A DNA stretch of 64,000 bases from Chloroflexota bacterium (GTDB lineage: Bacteria; Chloroflexota; Dormibacteria; Dormibacterales; Dormibacteraceae): the NCBI GenBank assembly GCA_005880945.1, contig VBIU01000021.1, positions 1 through 64,000 of the forward strand, in the 5' to 3' direction. Positions 54,755 to 63,530 of this stretch are shown one piece after another. Within the stretch, counting starts at the first letter, position 1, and each line of letters begins with the position of its first letter. The translations under genes and the position numbers were made by a program. The notes beneath the pieces were generated by a model. The model was not told the DNA's origin. It saw only the letters and a list, made by a program, of their open reading frames with translations, and did not search any database.

Positions 54755-56800
54755 GCCGGAGCCCTCGAATATTCGCGCCAGGGCTTCGTTCGGCGCCTGG
54801 CGCTCGAAGCCGCGGCCGGCGGTCAGAGCCTCGAACGTCTCGGCGACGGCGATGATGCGCGCCGACTGCGGGATCTTCTCTCCCGCCAGGCCATCCGGCT
54901 TGCCGGAGCCGTCCCACCGCTCGTGGTGGCTGCGAACTGCCGCCGTCACCTCGGTCGAGAACTTCGCCCGGCGGAGTATCTTCTCGCCCGCCTCTGCGTG
55001 GCCGGGTACCTCGAAGCCCTGGCCGGCGGTCAACGTCATGTGCCCGACGTCGTGGAGGAAAGCGGCGGTGCGCAGGTCCTCGACCCGGATGGCGGGCAGG
55101 CTCGACCGGCGGGCGGCGGCGTCGGCGATGGTGACCACACGGCTCGAGTGGCCCTGGGTGAGGGGGCTTCGGTGGTCGACAGCGTGGGCGACGGCCACCA
55201 CCACCTGCGGGCCGGCCTCGGCCAGCGTGGCGAAAAGGCTGACATCGTCCAGCTCCAGCTCGGTCACCAGCTGCGGGAAGGTGCACGCCCGGTCCTTGCC
55301 CTCTCGCTTGGCGAGGTAAAGCGCCTGGTCCGCCGCCGCCACCAGCTCCACCGCGGTCAGCGCATCGTCGGGGTACGTGGCAACACCGACGCTGAACGTC
55401 AGGTGATTGCCAGGGGTCGTGGAGATGGAGGCGGCGCGCGCGGCTTCCACGATCCGCCGCGCGAGGTTCTGTGAACCGCTCGGCGTGCTGTCGGTGGTGA
55501 TCACAGCCAGCTCGTCTCCTCCATACCGGGCTACCAGGTCCTGCGCGCGGGCAGCCGAGCGCACGATCCTGGCCCCGAGCTGCAGAACCAGGTCGCCGTG
55601 CTGGTGGCCGACCTGGTCGTTCACGGACTTGAAGTGGTCGAAATCGACAAGGAGCACCGAGAACGAGGCCGAGCGCCGGTCCGGGCTCGCGAACGTCGCT
55701 GCCAGGCGCCGCCGAAACTCTCGGGCGTTGGCCAGGCCGGTAAGCGAGTCGGTGGTCGCCTCCTGGGTGCTGCGGTGGTAGCGAAGCGCGTTCGCTAGAG
55801 GCACCGCCGAGCTTCCCGACAGGGCGGAGACAGAGAAGAGATCCTGGTTTGTGAACGTCCCGTTTAGGCGAGTTAGATCGAGTAGGGCTGTCACGCCCTC
55901 GCCAGAGGCGATGGGGATGATCAGCGACTTGTGGTCGGGGCCGATGGCCGCCTCGCCCGTTCGGGCCGCCTTGGACAGCCTCTCCTCGTCGAAGAACTCG
56001 GGTCCGACCGCTTCGTCGGGAGCGCGCGCTCCGACGTCGAAGCCCTCCTGCGAAGCAAGGATCAGGCGGCCCTGGTCCGCGAGCGTCATCTGCACTGCGT
56101 GGTTGACCACGAGCTTGAAGACGTCCTTGATGTCTGTGTCGCTGACCATGGCGAGGCTCAGCTCGCGCAGCGAGTCGGCCTGGGCCGCCCGCTCCACGGC
56201 CTGCCGGCGCTCGCGTTCCAGCTCGCGGGTCATGTAGCCGGTCGCCAGCGCCACCACCAGGAACAGGAAGATCTTGCCGATAGTCGCGTTTGGGTCGGTG
56301 GTGAAGTTGGCCGGCGTGAAAGAGCCGCCCACGAACAGGTAGATGAAGGAGATGACCACCGCGGACACGATGCAGGCGGCGGCGCCGAAGCGGACGGCGT
56401 TGGTTATGACGGCCAGAAAGAGAGCGAGAAAGAAAGGGCTCGAGAATCCGTCAGATAGGTAGACCAATCCAGTGGCGAAGAAAATGTCCAAAGACATCGT
56501 GCTCAGGCTGAACTGCTTTCCCGGCTGGTATCCCCGGGCGAGCAGGACGTTGACGACCACGTTCATGACCGACCAGGCGCCCAGCAGGATGTCGACGGTG
56601 CCGCGGGCTTCGGCGCTGGTCACCGTCGTGACGTTGTTCAGCACCGCCAGGACGATGAGGAACAGCCAGCGAAAGCTGACGGCCACCCTCTCGCCGACGC
56701 GGCGGCGGTCGGCGTCGAACTTGGCATCCATCGCTCGCGCCCGGACGTCCTGCCAGCTTCGAGACGCCGCCCGCCCGCCAGGCTTGGCTTTCACCGCCAC
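54608..56800 (-). CDS. Membrane GGDEF + HD-GYP-like c-di-GMP signalling protein
   Basis: 730 aa. Five or six hydrophobic helices (residues about 40-205) precede a GAF-like domain (about 215-340), a diguanylate cyclase domain with variant ARYGGDELAVI near 445, and an HD domain with HDVGHM near 600. The inhibitory I-site RAQD five residues before GGDEL is intact. The HD-GYP signature, normally GSGYPDGL, reads WDGSGKPDGL, so phosphodiesterase activity is uncertain. It may make and/or bind c-di-GMP at the membrane, near the Tad-like locus. Start GTG 56800. The stop lies 147 bp inside the convergent nuclease gene. Confidence 0.87.
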   Translation of the reverse strand: MAVKAKPGGRAASRSWQDVRARAMDAKFDADRRRVGERVAVSFRWLFLIVLAVLNNVTTVTSAEARGTVDILLGAWSVMNVVVNVLLARGYQPGKQFSLSTMSLDIFFATGLVYLSDGFSSPFFLALFLAVITNAVRFGAAACIVSAVVISFIYLFVGGSFTPANFTTDPNATIGKIFLFLVVALATGYMTRELERERRQAVERAAQADSLRELSLAMVSDTDIKDVFKLVVNHAVQMTLADQGRLILASQEGFDVGARAPDEAVGPEFFDEERLSKAARTGEAAIGPDHKSLIIPIASGEGVTALLDLTRLNGTFTNQDLFSVSALSGSSAVPLANALRYHRSTQEATTDSLTGLANAREFRRRLAATFASPDRRSASFSVLLVDFDHFKSVNDQVGHQHGDLVLQLGARIVRSAARAQDLVARYGGDELAVITTDSTPSGSQNLARRIVEAARAASISTTPGNHLTFSVGVATYPDDALTAVELVAAADQALYLAKREGKDRACTFPQLVTELELDDVSLFATLAEAGPQVVVAVAHAVDHRSPLTQGHSSRVVTIADAAARRSSLPAIRVEDLRTAAFLHDVGHMTLTAGQGFEVPGHAEAGEKILRRAKFSTEVTAAVRSHHERWDGSGKPDGLAGEKIPQSARIIAVAETFEALTAGRGFERQAPNEALARIFEGSGSEFDPAIVEALSRAIRDGSLDLVTPDLALPAVAQPVVDLPPEPQAASL

Positions 56801-56930
56801 GGTCTATCCGGGGCAAAATCACCGCCGCCGGCTACTCGAAATCGCACAGCGACCTGAAATCGCCCCCAGTCCGTTATTCGAATACACATGCTGCAACCTA
56901 ATGGTCGATCGGTTTGAATAACGCCCACAA

Positions 56931-57539
56931 ATGATGGCCCAGGCCGTTCCAACACGCACTTCCACTCGGCAAAGGGGCCAGTCGCTGGTCGAGTTCGCGA
57001 TCTCGTCGCTGGTCCTGATCCTGCTGCTCATGGGGCTGCTGGACCTGTCGCGAGCCTTTTACTACTCGGTGAACATCCAGGGGGCCGCCCGCGAGGGCGC
57101 TCGGCATGGGGCCTGGTTTGACACGGCTAGCCGTGCCAACAAGTACCTGGATGACGACGACGTCATGCTGGCTATCAAGCAGGCCATGGCCGGCGCGGGG
57201 TTCGACGGAGTGAACCTTCCCCTCCCGACGCAGGTGAAATCAGCCTCATGCCTGAGCCCGACCGACGGCAACGGTTTCAACAACAAGCCATACCCGTCCG
57301 CCGCGGTTCCGGGGACCACGAACAGGGTCAACGTGTATGTCTGCTACACCTACCCCGGGGGCGCGATGCAGACAGGCACCATGCCGACTCCTCCCACTGA
57401 CGCGTCCTGGCGGCTTGGCGACATCAACGTCGCCATCGTGATGAACTTCGCTCTCATCACTCCCTTCATCCAGAACATGTTCGGCAACGGAATTCCGCTT
57501 GCATACAACGAGCACTTCACGATCCAGGGCCAGCCATGA
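56931..57539 (+). CDS. TadE-like pseudopilin 1
   Basis: 202 aa. The N-terminus RQRGQSLVEFAISSLVLILLLMGLLDLSRAFYY has the TadE pattern: basic start, Gly-x-Ser-x-x-Glu-Phe, then one hydrophobic helix. The rest is an extracytoplasmic Gly/Pro/Asn-rich domain with a Cys pair (ASCLSP and VCYTYP). TadE proteins are minor pseudopilins of Flp/Tad systems. The start codon ATG 56931 lacks a Shine-Dalgarno; AT-rich TTGAATAA lies upstream. Its stop overlaps the next start (ATGA). Confidence 0.85.
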   Translation: MMAQAVPTRTSTRQRGQSLVEFAISSLVLILLLMGLLDLSRAFYYSVNIQGAAREGARHGAWFDTASRANKYLDDDDVMLAIKQAMAGAGFDGVNLPLPTQVKSASCLSPTDGNGFNNKPYPSAAVPGTTNRVNVYVCYTYPGGAMQTGTMPTPPTDASWRLGDINVAIVMNFALITPFIQNMFGNGIPLAYNEHFTIQGQP

Positions 57540-58141
57540 AAAGGCGATTGGCGGCCTGGTTCCGCAGCCAGCGCTCGCAGGGCATCACCGAGTTCGCGTT
57601 GATCGCGCCGGTCATCCTTCTGATGACCTTCGGGATCATCGACTTCGGCCGCGGCCTCTACTTCTACATCACCCTCCAGCAGGCGGCCAACGAAGGCGCG
57701 CGCGTCGCCGTGAGGGCGTCGTACTTCATCGACCCGAACGGGGCCACGCACACCTGGCCGACCGATGCCGACGTCGCCACCGCGGTCCAGGTGCACGCCG
57801 TGAGCGAGGTCCTCGCGAACCCTTGTCCCAACGGACCCATCCCCAACGGCGGAGTCGCGGCGGGCTCGCCTCAGCTGCCCCCGTCGAACACCGGATGGAT
57901 ATTCGTCACCGACCCGAGCGCCGCGGGAAACGGCACGCCCAACGGACCGCGCGGAGGCCTCGGCACGCTGCCCGCGCCGGGCCCAGGCTGCAACACCATC
58001 ACGCCCGCGGTCGGCAATGAGCCCATCAAGGTGACGCTCTGGTTCAACTTCCAGCCCATCACTCCATTGATCCAGCAAGTAGTTGGCAACAAGATCGTCA
58101 TCGTTGCATATGCGGTTTACCGTGCCGAATACTCGAACTAA
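57536..58141 (+). CDS. TadE-like pseudopilin 2
   Basis: 201 aa with the same layout: basic N-terminus, SQGITEFALIAPVILLMTFGIIDFGRGLYFYI helix, then an exported domain rich in Pro, Gly and Asn (NPCPNGPIPNGG, GNGTPNGPRGGLG). It shares the QQAANEGARVA segment after the helix with its neighbour (QGAAREGARHG), so the pair is probably an old duplication. It begins at the overlap with TadE-like 1. Confidence 0.85.
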   Translation: MKRRLAAWFRSQRSQGITEFALIAPVILLMTFGIIDFGRGLYFYITLQQAANEGARVAVRASYFIDPNGATHTWPTDADVATAVQVHAVSEVLANPCPNGPIPNGGVAAGSPQLPPSNTGWIFVTDPSAAGNGTPNGPRGGLGTLPAPGPGCNTITPAVGNEPIKVTLWFNFQPITPLIQQVVGNKIVIVAYAVYRAEYSN

Positions 58142-58202
58142 ACGTGCAGCACGCCGCGCGCGCGGCGCGAACTTGCGCTCTTTTGCCGGCGGCGAGCTGC
58201 GC

Positions 58203-60365
58203 ATGAAGACGGCAGAGAGACGCTTGCAGGAAGGCCAGGCCATCGTGCTGATCGCCCTCCTGATCCTGGTGCTGTTCGCGATGCTCGGACTGGCCATCGA
58301 CTCCGGCCGCGCCTACGTCGACCGTCGCGACCAGCAGGCGGCAATCGACGCCGCGGCCCTCGCGGCCGGCGACTGGTACGAGAACTACCAGAGCGTGCGC
58401 GGAAGCGCCAACAGCGCGATACCGCAGGCGGCGCAGATCTACCAGAACAACCTTCACCTTTACGCGGGTCCTACTTCCGATACCTGGTCGACGGCAAAGG
58501 TCGGCGTCGGCAACAACCTCGACCAGACCACCGAGGTGTTCGGTTACTCGGGCGGCTACCAGCTGACCGTCGTGGCGACCAACACCCAGTTCAACGGGTA
58601 CCAGTTCACTCTCTCGACGACGCACCCGCTGCCTCTTGCCTTCATGCAGATATTCGGCGGCCCGACGACAGTGACCATCAACGCCACCGCCACCGCCATC
58701 GTCGGCAACCAGCGGCAGACTCCTGCGCTGCTCACCCTCAGCAGCAACAGCTGCGCACTCGTGCTCACTGGCGCCGCTGAGCTGACCGTGCTCGGCGACG
58801 TTTACACGAACGGCAGCGCCTGTATCGACTCCAACCTGCACGAGGCCGGAAACTGCTACGGCGGGGCCGGCTCGAACTGCAACGTGGCGCAGTACTTCTG
58901 CTACAACTCGACCCCGGGATTCGTCCCGTACCCGCCACCTTGCCTCCCCGGCGACATCCAGGGGACAGCAGTTGTGCCCGCGCCCACCTTGCCCGACCCT
59001 GGCTACCTGGCCCCGTCGGTGCCGTACTACCCCACAGTTCAGGGTTTCAACCAGAACAACCGGGACACGTGGACAGAGATGTACCCGGGCCGCTATGGGA
59101 CCTTCCACCTCTCGGGTGGTGCCGGCTGCGCCTTCCTCGACCCCGGCGTGTATACGTGGACGAGCGACTACAAGTCCGACTCCAACGGGAGCCTGCTCTC
59201 GAATGAGCTCAAGCCACCCGACGAGGAGAGCGCGACCGCACCAGGCACGACAGCAATCGCGGCCAAGCAGTTCTGGAACATGAACGGCGTCGGCTGCGCC
59301 GGCTCCTTCAACCTCGACGTCACGCCGGCCCCCGGCTTGGCGATGAAGCACCAGGGCGGCGCCGGCAACTGGGGCATCGAGCTGACATCGGTCAGGTACG
59401 ACCAGTTCGTCGACCCCAACATCGGCCCCAACCCGTGCTTCGCCGCTCCCGGCTGCCGGCGTGAGAGCGCCCCGTCCGCCTGCAAGGCAATCAGCACGGC
59501 TGACGCGAGCAACCAGGGGATCATAGTCAACATCACCCAGAACTCACCGGGCGCCCAGTACTACAACGTGTACATCAATCCCAACGGCTGCAACGGCAAC
59601 GCCAATGATTTCTCCTTCGTCAACCGATACCGCGCCCCGGGTTTCGTGGACGGCGGCGGTCCTCCCGCGTCTCCGGTCGGGCCGTACCCCAACGGCGCCA
59701 ACAAGCCTCTGCTGCTCGGAACCGGAGGCTGGCCGTGCGCGTTGGCTACAGCCACGATCTGCAGCATCGCTTACAACGGCCTTTCGCCGAACAACCTCTG
59801 CTTCGCGCAGGTGCGGACGCAGCTCTGCCAGACCCCTGACGACGAGACCCCGCCCCAGTGCTTCAGCAACTGCCCGCCTCCGGTCGGCTTGCTGTCGCAG
59901 GAAAACGCCCCTATGAACCTCCAGTACCCGCCCTCCACAGGCGGCGACGTGTCCAACGAGAACTACTGCGTGGTCTCGCCCAACCCTGGCGACGTCAACT
60001 CGCCTTGCGCGACGGCCAGGGTGACGGCAGGGGCCGTGCAGTTCTACTTCACAAACGGGTCGTGCCTGGACCAGAACTCTGGAGGCGCCACCTACGTGTA
60101 TGCAGGAGAGCAGTACAACTGGATCGTCATCTACGAGGTTCCGGGCAGCACCTGTTCGAACAACCTGAACGGCGGCGCGTCCACCCAGTTCATCGGCACC
60201 ATCTACAGCCCGTCTGCCACATGGGACATCAGCGGTGGCAACCGATCGCCGCTCGCGGGCCAGGTGATCTGCTACGAAGCCAAGGTTTCCGGCTCGGCTG
60301 CTGTTGGCATCGACTTCAACCCCAACTACGCGCCCGCGCCACCCGCAGCCCGGCTGATCAACTAG
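58203..60365 (+). CDS. Large TadG-like exported protein, cysteine-rich
   Basis: 720 aa from ATG 58203; ATG 58110 is an alternative overlapping the previous gene. The N-terminus EGQAIVLIALLILVLFAMLGLAIDSGRAYVDRRDQQAAIDAAALAAG is the TadG/TadE-like anchor followed by the putative Flp-processing region. The remaining 650 residues form an extracellular domain with about 23 Cys, most likely disulphide-bonded, and Gly/Asn/Pro-rich blocks with no recognised enzymatic motif. Such proteins often sit at the tip or surface of Tad systems. The length and Cys number are well above the family norm. Confidence 0.8.
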   Translation: MKTAERRLQEGQAIVLIALLILVLFAMLGLAIDSGRAYVDRRDQQAAIDAAALAAGDWYENYQSVRGSANSAIPQAAQIYQNNLHLYAGPTSDTWSTAKVGVGNNLDQTTEVFGYSGGYQLTVVATNTQFNGYQFTLSTTHPLPLAFMQIFGGPTTVTINATATAIVGNQRQTPALLTLSSNSCALVLTGAAELTVLGDVYTNGSACIDSNLHEAGNCYGGAGSNCNVAQYFCYNSTPGFVPYPPPCLPGDIQGTAVVPAPTLPDPGYLAPSVPYYPTVQGFNQNNRDTWTEMYPGRYGTFHLSGGAGCAFLDPGVYTWTSDYKSDSNGSLLSNELKPPDEESATAPGTTAIAAKQFWNMNGVGCAGSFNLDVTPAPGLAMKHQGGAGNWGIELTSVRYDQFVDPNIGPNPCFAAPGCRRESAPSACKAISTADASNQGIIVNITQNSPGAQYYNVYINPNGCNGNANDFSFVNRYRAPGFVDGGGPPASPVGPYPNGANKPLLLGTGGWPCALATATICSIAYNGLSPNNLCFAQVRTQLCQTPDDETPPQCFSNCPPPVGLLSQENAPMNLQYPPSTGGDVSNENYCVVSPNPGDVNSPCATARVTAGAVQFYFTNGSCLDQNSGGATYVYAGEQYNWIVIYEVPGSTCSNNLNGGASTQFIGTIYSPSATWDISGGNRSPLAGQVICYEAKVSGSAAVGIDFNPNYAPAPPAARLIN

Positions 60366-60543
60366 AAGCCCAGGCTCGTTTCGCCGGGACCGAGGACCCA
60401 GCGGCTGGGCCGAACGTCCGGGTTGTTGCGGCACCAGCGGCCGCCTACCATCATCGAGCCGGCGTCGGATCGAGCGCTGTGCGGATGAACTTGCAAATCA
60501 AGAGCCAGCCCTGGACAGAATTCGCAAGCACGGATGGCTGCCG

Positions 60544-61074
60544 GTGTCCACACTGATCGGCCATCCATACGGGGGCTTCTGGAGGAGGCTGGCGGCCTAT
60601 CTCATCGACGGCTTGCTGCTGGGTTCGATACAGGTGATGCTCGCGATCATCGTCCAGACAATCGCGCCCAATGATCTTCGAGCGCTGGCGAACATCGCCC
60701 CGGTGGGCATCCTCCTCGGCTGGGCGTACTTCTCGCTGCTCGAGAGCTCGCCGGCTCAGGCCACCGTCGGAAAGCTCGCCCTCGGCATCTACGTGACCGA
60801 TCGCGATGGGGATCCAATTGACTTCCGGAAGGCGAGCATCCGGTACTGGGCCAAGCTGCTCTCCACCCTGGTGCTGATGCTCGGCTGGCTGATGGCGGCC
60901 TTCACGCCAGGCAAGCGCGCCCTTCATGACTATGTGGCTGGAACGCTCGTCCTCAGGCGCGCAACGGTTGCTGTGACGCCGTCGTACGCGGATCCCGGAG
61001 CTGGAGCGGGCCAGTACTGGGACGGGAGTCGATGGTCTTCGGAGCCAGGCGTCTTCCTGACCAGGTCCCAGTAG
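60544..61074 (+). CDS. RDD family membrane protein with WDGxxW tail
   Basis: 176 aa. Three hydrophobic helices frame the RDD pattern: RLAAYLIDGLLLGSIQVM, FSLLESSPAQATVGKLALGIYV and TLVLMLGWLMAAFTPGKRALHDYVAG. The tail YWDGSRWSSEP repeats the motif seen in the protein at 44241. RDD proteins have been linked to Na+/H+ antiport and to membrane chaperone roles; no function is assigned. It follows the TadG-like gene at 178 bp and starts with GTG 60544. Confidence 0.8.
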   Translation: MSTLIGHPYGGFWRRLAAYLIDGLLLGSIQVMLAIIVQTIAPNDLRALANIAPVGILLGWAYFSLLESSPAQATVGKLALGIYVTDRDGDPIDFRKASIRYWAKLLSTLVLMLGWLMAAFTPGKRALHDYVAGTLVLRRATVAVTPSYADPGAGAGQYWDGSRWSSEPGVFLTRSQ

Positions 61075-61092
61075 CCCCACCGCTCTCGCGTT

Positions 61093-61150
61093 CCTAAGTT
61101 CTGGGCGTTCAACCCAAGAACTAGGACGAATGTCCAAACGACATCCGTCC
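61093..61150. promoter_or_regulatory. Two overlapping inverted repeats upstream of cpaB
   Basis: CCTAAGTTCTGGG / CCCAAGAACTAGG (61093-61125, 7-nt loop, two bulged A) and GGACGAATGTC / GACATCCGTCC (61124-61150, 5-nt loop, one mismatch). They share two bases, so only one can form fully at a time. They lie 120 bp before the cpaB GTG in a 196-bp gap also containing TTATTACATATCC (61153-61165). A terminator/antiterminator or protein-binding site is possible. Confidence 0.4.
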
Positions 61151-61270
61151 AGTTATTACATATCCTCGTTGGGCTGGGCGCTTGACCCATAGGGCCATGA
61201 AATCTGGATCCAAATCTGTGTCTCCACAATCGCGTGCGCAAGGCGCCAGTGACCAGCCGGGAGGTTGCGG

Positions 61271-62116
61271 GTGGCTGTAGCGCCCGTTTCATTTCAGCCG
61301 CCACGCGTCCAGCGTTCCAATCGAACGCTGATCTTCGCGCTCGGCGCCGGCATGGCTGCCCTGGCATTCATCGCTGTGTTTGTCATCGGAGCGGTATTGG
61401 CGCCCGGCACTTCTGCGACTCGCCAGGTGACAGCGGTGGTTGCCCTTCGAGACATCCCACCGCGTGAGCCGATCACCCCGGCATCGGTTGCGCTCACCCA
61501 GGTTCCCGCCGCTGCTCTTCCGCCCCACGCGATAGTGAGGATGGCCGACCTTGTGGGATTCACAGCGCTGGTGACGATCTACAAGGGTCAGGTCGTCAGC
61601 CAGAGCGTCGTCGCCTCCTCTCCGGACCAGATCGACCAGGCAGCTTCGTCGTACCTACCTATCCCCGAAGGCTTCGTGGCGATCACCATCCCTACCAACG
61701 AGGTGCAGGGAGTAGGCGGCTACATTTCGGCAGGGGACTACATCAACATCATCGCCTCGGTGAACGTTTCCCTGCTGACCGTTTACAGGGGCCAGGTGGT
61801 CAACCAGAGCGTCGGAACTGTGACGCGGACGGTGTTCACATCGGTCAGGGTCATCAGGATCGGGCCGCCGACGGTTGCACCGAAGACCGGCCAGCAGCTG
61901 GGGGTCGCGTCGAGCCTGACGATCGTCGTCTCGGAGTGCGACGCGCAATACCTGAACTGGTTCGAGAACAACGCAACGCTCAAGTACGTGCTCCTGTCGT
62001 GGACGGATAACTCCCTGGGTCCCGCGAGCGCCGATGCGACGTGCCCTCCAACCGTTGCACCCCCGGCGGTCGGGCCGGCGCAAGTGAACGCGCGCTGGAG
62101 CTTCATAAAGGGTTAG
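61271..62116 (+). CDS. cpaB: CpaB/RcpC-like Flp pilus assembly protein
   Basis: 281 aa. An N-terminal membrane helix (LIFALGAGMAALAFIAVFVIG) is followed by an SAF-type domain (VTAVVALRDIPPREPITPASVALTQVPAAALP) and a RcpC-like C-terminal domain (YLPIPEGFVAITIPTNEVQGVGGYISAGDYINIIASV). This is the order in Flp/Tad CpaB proteins, which sit in the periplasm or cell envelope and help anchor the pilus machinery. GTG 61271 has GGGAGG 6 nt upstream; TTG 61265 lies two codons earlier. Confidence 0.87.
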   Translation: MAVAPVSFQPPRVQRSNRTLIFALGAGMAALAFIAVFVIGAVLAPGTSATRQVTAVVALRDIPPREPITPASVALTQVPAAALPPHAIVRMADLVGFTALVTIYKGQVVSQSVVASSPDQIDQAASSYLPIPEGFVAITIPTNEVQGVGGYISAGDYINIIASVNVSLLTVYRGQVVNQSVGTVTRTVFTSVRVIRIGPPTVAPKTGQQLGVASSLTIVVSECDAQYLNWFENNATLKYVLLSWTDNSLGPASADATCPPTVAPPAVGPAQVNARWSFIKG

Positions 62117-62123
62117 GTCGGGA

Positions 62124-63530
62124 TTGATTGAGTCGAGGGTAACCAGCCACGAAGGCCCGTCCAATGGAAGCTGGGAGCGCTCCCCCCGCCGGGTGACGCT
62201 GCGCCCAGTCGGGACGCCGGAATTCGAAGGACCGCCTCGCAGCCGCCGGCGACGGAGTAGCAATTCCCCGTCGCCCTCGGAGACTGCTGCCGGCTTCAAC
62301 GTGCTGGCGCAGGCGGCGGTGTTTTACGCGCTGCCCGATGGCGTTCTTCGATCGATCGCCCGAAGGCTTCGACACTTGCGCGTTCCGAAAGGCTCGGTGA
62401 TTACATCGCAAAACGAAACCGGTGACTGCATCTTCTTCGTGGCAGAGGGACGCTGCCAGCTCGCGATCGAGCGCGCCGCCGGCCACCGGGTGGCGGTGGC
62501 GGTTCTCGCTGAAGGCGATTTCTTTGGAGAGGCCGCTTGTGTGTTGAGCGAGCGCAATCAAGCATCGGCTGTCGCCCTGTCGGACTGCAAACTGCTCGCC
62601 CTCGACCGGGCAAGCCTGTTCGCGGTGCTGTCTCAATCCTCACCCGAGATCGCGCACCTGTCGCGGCTGGCGCAGCAACGCAAGGCCGCCTTCGCCGAGA
62701 CCGCCGCCCAGGCCAGCTGGGGCATCCTCCTGGGGGAGGCGCCTGTGGTCGCCGTGTACTCGCCGAAGGGTGGCTCCGGCGGAACCACAGTGGCGCTGAA
62801 CCTCGTTGGCGCACTGTCGCGACGGTATCCCGGCCAGGTCCTGCTCCTCGATCTGGACCTGCCGTACAACCATGCAGCGCTGCTGGCCAACCTGGTGCCA
62901 ACCACATGCCTTGCACGCACTGCCCAAACCTCGCCCGAAGCCTTCGAAGAGGTGCTCCTGAGCGCCGTGCTCTATCACGCCGGCGGACCCATGATCCTTC
63001 CGGGCGCCCTCAAACCGGAAGAGGCTGACCTCGTCACACCAGAGCTCCTGGCGCGAGCCATCGGCGTCCTTCGCAGGTCGTTCCGTTACGTGATCGTCGA
63101 CCTCGGCGTCGCCCTGAGCGAAAGCGTGTTGGCCGTCGTCGACCACGTCCAGCACGTGGTGCTCGTGGTCACGCCGGAGATCTCAGCAGTCAAGGCGTCG
63201 GCAGATGCGCTCGAGATCCTGGTGACCCTGGGCCTGCCACCAGATCAGGTGAGCGTGCTGCTGAATCACCGGAGTCCAAAGCCGGCGGTCCTTCGGTCAA
63301 GCCTCGAGCGAATGCTGGGGAGGCCGGTCGACGTCGAGATGCTCTTCGACGGCGCCCGACCCGACGAAGCGGCGCTGCACGGCAACATCCTGAGCCTCAC
63401 CGATCCGAAGAGTGAGGTGACCAGGGGCGCGGAAACCCTCGCCCACCTCCTCGAGGCAACGCAGCCGCTGGCGGCAATCGCCAAAGGATCGACCTCTGGG
63501 CAGGTTCCACATCCGGACGGTGGCTCGTGA
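62124..63530 (+). CDS. Cyclic-nucleotide-binding domain fused to CpaE/MinD-type ATPase
   Basis: 468 aa. Residues about 1-55 are basic and disordered. A cNMP-binding-like beta-roll follows (VPKGSVITSQNETGDCIFFVAEGRC, VAVLAEGDFFGEAACVLSERN) near 90-185. In place of the family Pro-Arg-Ala the pocket has ERNQAS, so ligand binding may be altered. From about 205 a MinD/CpaE-type ATPase begins: VAVYSPKGGSGGTTVALNL deviant Walker A, LLLDLDLPYNHAAL, YVIVDLGVALSESV Walker B-like. CpaE positions Tad pili; a regulatory domain fused to it is unusual. TTG 62124 is the tentative start. It follows cpaB by 7 nt. Confidence 0.82.
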   Translation: MIESRVTSHEGPSNGSWERSPRRVTLRPVGTPEFEGPPRSRRRRSSNSPSPSETAAGFNVLAQAAVFYALPDGVLRSIARRLRHLRVPKGSVITSQNETGDCIFFVAEGRCQLAIERAAGHRVAVAVLAEGDFFGEAACVLSERNQASAVALSDCKLLALDRASLFAVLSQSSPEIAHLSRLAQQRKAAFAETAAQASWGILLGEAPVVAVYSPKGGSGGTTVALNLVGALSRRYPGQVLLLDLDLPYNHAALLANLVPTTCLARTAQTSPEAFEEVLLSAVLYHAGGPMILPGALKPEEADLVTPELLARAIGVLRRSFRYVIVDLGVALSESVLAVVDHVQHVVLVVTPEISAVKASADALEILVTLGLPPDQVSVLLNHRSPKPAVLRSSLERMLGRPVDVEMLFDGARPDEAALHGNILSLTDPKSEVTRGAETLAHLLEATQPLAAIAKGSTSGQVPHPDGGS

